A stretch of DNA of 15,985 nt from Bacillota bacterium (lineage in GTDB: Bacteria > Bacillota > Clostridia > Peptostreptococcales > Anaerovoracaceae): positions 7,418 to 23,402 of the forward strand of contig JAHZHA010000017.1 in assembly GCA_019420525.1 (NCBI GenBank), read 5' to 3'. Position 1 is the stretch's first letter, and the number at the start of each line of letters is the position of its first letter. The notes beneath the pieces are model-generated. The model worked only from the letters and a program-made list of their open reading frames with translations, did no database searches and had not been told where the DNA came from. The translations under genes were made by a program, and so were the position numbers. Shown here in pieces: positions 14,021 to 15,985 of this stretch.

Positions 14021-15277
14021 ATGACGATACTTCATATCGACGCAAATTCCGCATATCTGAGCTGGACTGCGGTAAAAATGCTGGAGGAAGGATACGGGAA
14101 AGACATCCGGAAGATTCCGTCAGCCATCGCCGGAGATCCCAAAAACAGGCATGGTATCATACTGGCGAAATCCATACCGGCAAAAAAGCAGGGTGTGCGC
14201 ACCGGTGAAAGTCTTTTTGAAGCTCGGCGCAAATGTCCGGAACTTCAGGTATTTCCCCACGACTTCCCTCTCTACATGTCTTTCAGCGATGAGATGTATC
14301 GCATTATTTCGGAATATTCTCCCGTGATTCAGCGTTACAGCATCGATGAGTGCTTCATGGACTATACCGGATCGGAGCGGAAATTCGGAGATCCCGTTTC
14401 CTGCGCTCATGAGATCCGGCGCAGAATCCGGGACGAACTGGGATTTACGGTGAATATCGGCGTGGCGGAAAACAGACTGCTGGCGAAGATGGCTTCCGAC
14501 TTCGAAAAACCCGATCGGGTACACAGTCTTTTTGCCGGCGAAATTCCGTCGAAAATGTGGCCTCTTCCCGTCGAACAGCTCTTTATGGTGGGACGGGCCA
14601 CCGCGCGGAAACTGCACAGGATAAATATCAATACCATCGGAGATCTGGCACATGCCGATCCGGCGCTGCTGCAGAAGCTTTTCAAGAGTCATGGTATTTT
14701 GATCCGGCAGTACGCCAACGGAATCGACCACACTCCTGTGGTGCCCAACGGCGAGGTTCCGCAGAAAGGACTGGGAAACAGCACGACCGTCGATCACGAT
14801 GTGAGCACCGCGGAGGAAGCTCATATGATATTGCTGGCTCTGACGGAACGCGTGGCAGGGCGCCTGCGCCGCATGAAGAAATTTGCAAGCGTCGTGTCGG
14901 TGACTGTGACATCTTCGGATTTTATACGATACGGCCGTCAGACCAGACTGGAAAATTCGACAGACGTCACGTCGGAAATCTTTTCCCACGTGCGCAGGCT
15001 GTTCGATGAAGCGTGGCAGGGAGAAAAAATCCGTCATCTCGGAGTCTCGCTGTCAGATCTGACCGGCCAGTGCGAAAAAAACATGAGTTTCCTGTCAGAA
15101 GACCGGACGGAGGAGATGAGAGCAGCCGACAGCGCGGTGGACCGGATCCGTGAAAAATTCGGCAGCGATGCCATCATGCGCGGTATTTTCGTCAACCGGA
15201 ACATCGAACATATGCAAGGTGGCCTGGCGAAAAGCGGAGAAGGCGGCTATATCATGATGGGAGGCAGAAAGGAATGA
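14021..15277 (+). CDS. Y-family DNA polymerase (DinB/Pol IV-UmuC type)
   Basis: 418 residues, start behind GGAGGG. This is an error-prone translesion polymerase. Palm catalytic residues are Asp7 in ILHIDANSAY and Asp109-Glu110 in YSIDECFMDYT. Tyr12 stands at the steric-gate position, while the preceding aromatic found in most relatives is Ala11. The thumb and little-finger regions follow (VEQLFMVGRATARKL near 184-198, GNSTTVDHDV near 251-260, RRMKKFASVVSVTV near 284-297). A clamp-binding QLSLF-like motif would be expected near the C-terminus; the corresponding stretch reads NMSFLSED, a degenerate form. Transcription starts from a LexA-box promoter 35-60 bp upstream. The stop overlaps the start of the next gene in an ATGA. 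Confidence 0.93.
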   Translation: MTILHIDANSAYLSWTAVKMLEEGYGKDIRKIPSAIAGDPKNRHGIILAKSIPAKKQGVRTGESLFEARRKCPELQVFPHDFPLYMSFSDEMYRIISEYSPVIQRYSIDECFMDYTGSERKFGDPVSCAHEIRRRIRDELGFTVNIGVAENRLLAKMASDFEKPDRVHSLFAGEIPSKMWPLPVEQLFMVGRATARKLHRININTIGDLAHADPALLQKLFKSHGILIRQYANGIDHTPVVPNGEVPQKGLGNSTTVDHDVSTAEEAHMILLALTERVAGRLRRMKKFASVVSVTVTSSDFIRYGRQTRLENSTDVTSEIFSHVRRLFDEAWQGEKIRHLGVSLSDLTGQCEKNMSFLSEDRTEEMRAADSAVDRIREKFGSDAIMRGIFVNRNIEHMQGGLAKSGEGGYIMMGGRKE

Positions 15278-15570
15278 AAATTGTATCCGAGCCGATCGAT
15301 ATGATCGCAAAGTTTTCCTCGGCGGGAGGCAGAACGGAAAAAGACGGCGAAAAACCGGTTCCCTGCAAATTCCGCTATACGGATATCGCCGGAATTTCAA
15401 GAGAGGTGCGCATCGACCGGATTATCAGCGCAGACCCCGGCATTTTCGGAGGCGTACGGGCGTATATCTACCGCTGTCAGAGCGTTATCGGAAATATAGA
15501 AAAAATATATGAATTATATGAATTAAAATACATCATCGGCGAATGCCGCTGGGAACTCTATAAGATATGA
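15274..15570 (+). CDS. Small uncharacterised protein coupled to the Y-family polymerase
   Basis: 98 residues, with ATG 15274 overlapping the polymerase stop as ATGA, which indicates translational coupling; AAAGGA upstream serves as the ribosome site. No signal peptide or membrane span. The sequence begins MKIVSEPIDMIAKFSS, then predicts strands (PCKFRYTDI, REVRIDRIIS, AYIYRCQSVI), and ends with IYELYELKYIIGECRWELYKI. I recall similar proteins next to Y-family polymerases in other Clostridia but know no assigned function. In Bacillus the YolD-like proteins hold the same position beside UvrX-type polymerases, yet I see no YolD sequence pattern here. A role in controlling or recruiting the polymerase is inferred from position only. 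Confidence 0.8.
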   Translation: MKIVSEPIDMIAKFSSAGGRTEKDGEKPVPCKFRYTDIAGISREVRIDRIISADPGIFGGVRAYIYRCQSVIGNIEKIYELYELKYIIGECRWELYKI

Positions 15571-15788
15571 TATTTTTGCCCGCGGAGGTTCCCGCTTTTC
15601 CGAATAGAAAGAACTCCGTATGAGCATAAATAAGTAGAGAAAGAAATATGAAGACGAGAGATCTTTCCGTCAGCGCCGCAGGATAAAAAAAGAAAGACCG
15701 GCAATCTCCCGGAACGGGAGAGACGGTATCCGGAATCCGGGACGACGTCCGCGGAAGAAAAGTCTTCAGGAAAAGGCAGGAATTTTAG
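15571..15788. other. Leader region of sigG with a small hairpin
   Basis: No gene is seen in these 218 bp. A hairpin with 7-bp arms TCTCCCG / CGGGAGA and a GAA loop lies at 15705-15721, without a U-tract, so it is a leader structure rather than a terminator. A weaker GCGG / CCGC stem followed by TTTT (15582-15599) could end the polymerase operon. GCATA near 15619 resembles a sigma-F/sigma-G -35 element, but no matching -10 follows. Confidence 0.35.
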
Positions 15789-15985
15789 ATGATGTACCCC
15801 AATAAAGTGGAGATCTGCGGAATCAATACTTCGGAACTTCCGGTGATGAAAGATGTTTCGATGGAAGAGATGATCGAAAAAATACGTAATGGCGATACAG
15901 AACTGAGAGAAAAGTTTATTACCGGAAATCTCAGGCTTGTTCTCAGTGTCATACAGAAATTTCAGAACAGAGGCGAAAATATGGA
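15789..15985 (+). CDS. sigG: RNA polymerase sporulation sigma factor SigG (partial, 5' end)
   Basis: The frame opens at ATG 15789 (a second in-frame ATG follows at 15792) and runs off the right edge after 65 codons. The N-terminus reads MMYPNKVEICGINTSELPVM, matching the conserved sigma-G start (NKVEICGVnTSkLPVL). It is followed by sigma region 1.2-2.1 with NLRLVLSVIQKFQNRGE. Sigma-G directs late gene expression in the engulfed forespore. In most spore formers sigG lies just after spoIIGA-sigE. Here the gene upstream is instead the polymerase-linked 98-residue protein, 218 bp away, so sigG has moved or is separate. Confidence 0.93.
   Translation, partial: MMYPNKVEICGINTSELPVMKDVSMEEMIEKIRNGDTELREKFITGNLRLVLSVIQKFQNRGENM

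Noticed and set aside
15600..15700. Sigma-F/sigma-G-type promoter before sigG
   Set aside because: Only a GCATA -35-like element was found; no sequence at proper spacing fits a -10 element.

Overview
The window comes from an endospore-forming, anaerobic-type Firmicute of the class Clostridia. A sigma-G gene begins at the right edge, the shared codon style is about 50% G+C, Shine-Dalgarno sites are strong AGGAGG types, one protein carries S-layer homology repeats, and a Bacillus/Clostridium-type LexA box precedes a Y-family polymerase. No RNA genes, CRISPR arrays or insertion sequences were seen.

Layout. (1) 1-1355, minus strand: the 5' part of a membrane-spanning MFS-like LuxR regulator, visibly richer in G+C than the rest. 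It is followed by about 470 bp without a convincing gene, holding a dyad and a terminator. (2) 1823-7310: a minus-strand aldehyde dehydrogenase faces a divergent MocR/GabR-type regulator. Downstream of the regulator, on the plus strand, lie an unrecognised 85-residue protein, a fumarylacetoacetate-hydrolase-fold enzyme and a SAM hydroxide adenosyltransferase-family protein that has lost key active-site residues. This looks like a small regulated catabolic or repair locus.

(3) 7328-10570: an iron-type locus. An extended -10 promoter sits against a 33-bp perfect palindrome and drives a 94-residue Fur-like protein reduced to its DNA-binding domain. A second operator-like site and promoter lead into a 26-residue membrane peptide, a DUF6110-like membrane protein, a strong intra-locus terminator, and a P1B-type ATPase whose membrane metal motif is FSCALK instead of CPC/SPC. 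This layout resembles the ferrosome (fez) clusters known from Clostridioides difficile and some Gram-negative anaerobes. It is the most interesting part of the window.

(4) 10638-15570: a hexapeptide O-acetyltransferase, a MutT-type NUDIX hydrolase overlapping tail-to-tail with a family-4 uracil-DNA glycosylase, a secreted SGNH hydrolase with SLH repeats, and an SOS-controlled Y-family DNA polymerase translationally coupled to a 98-residue partner of unknown function. Three of these are nucleotide-pool or DNA-repair genes. (5) 15789-end: the start of sigG.

All functional statements rest on motifs read by eye. No database search was run.
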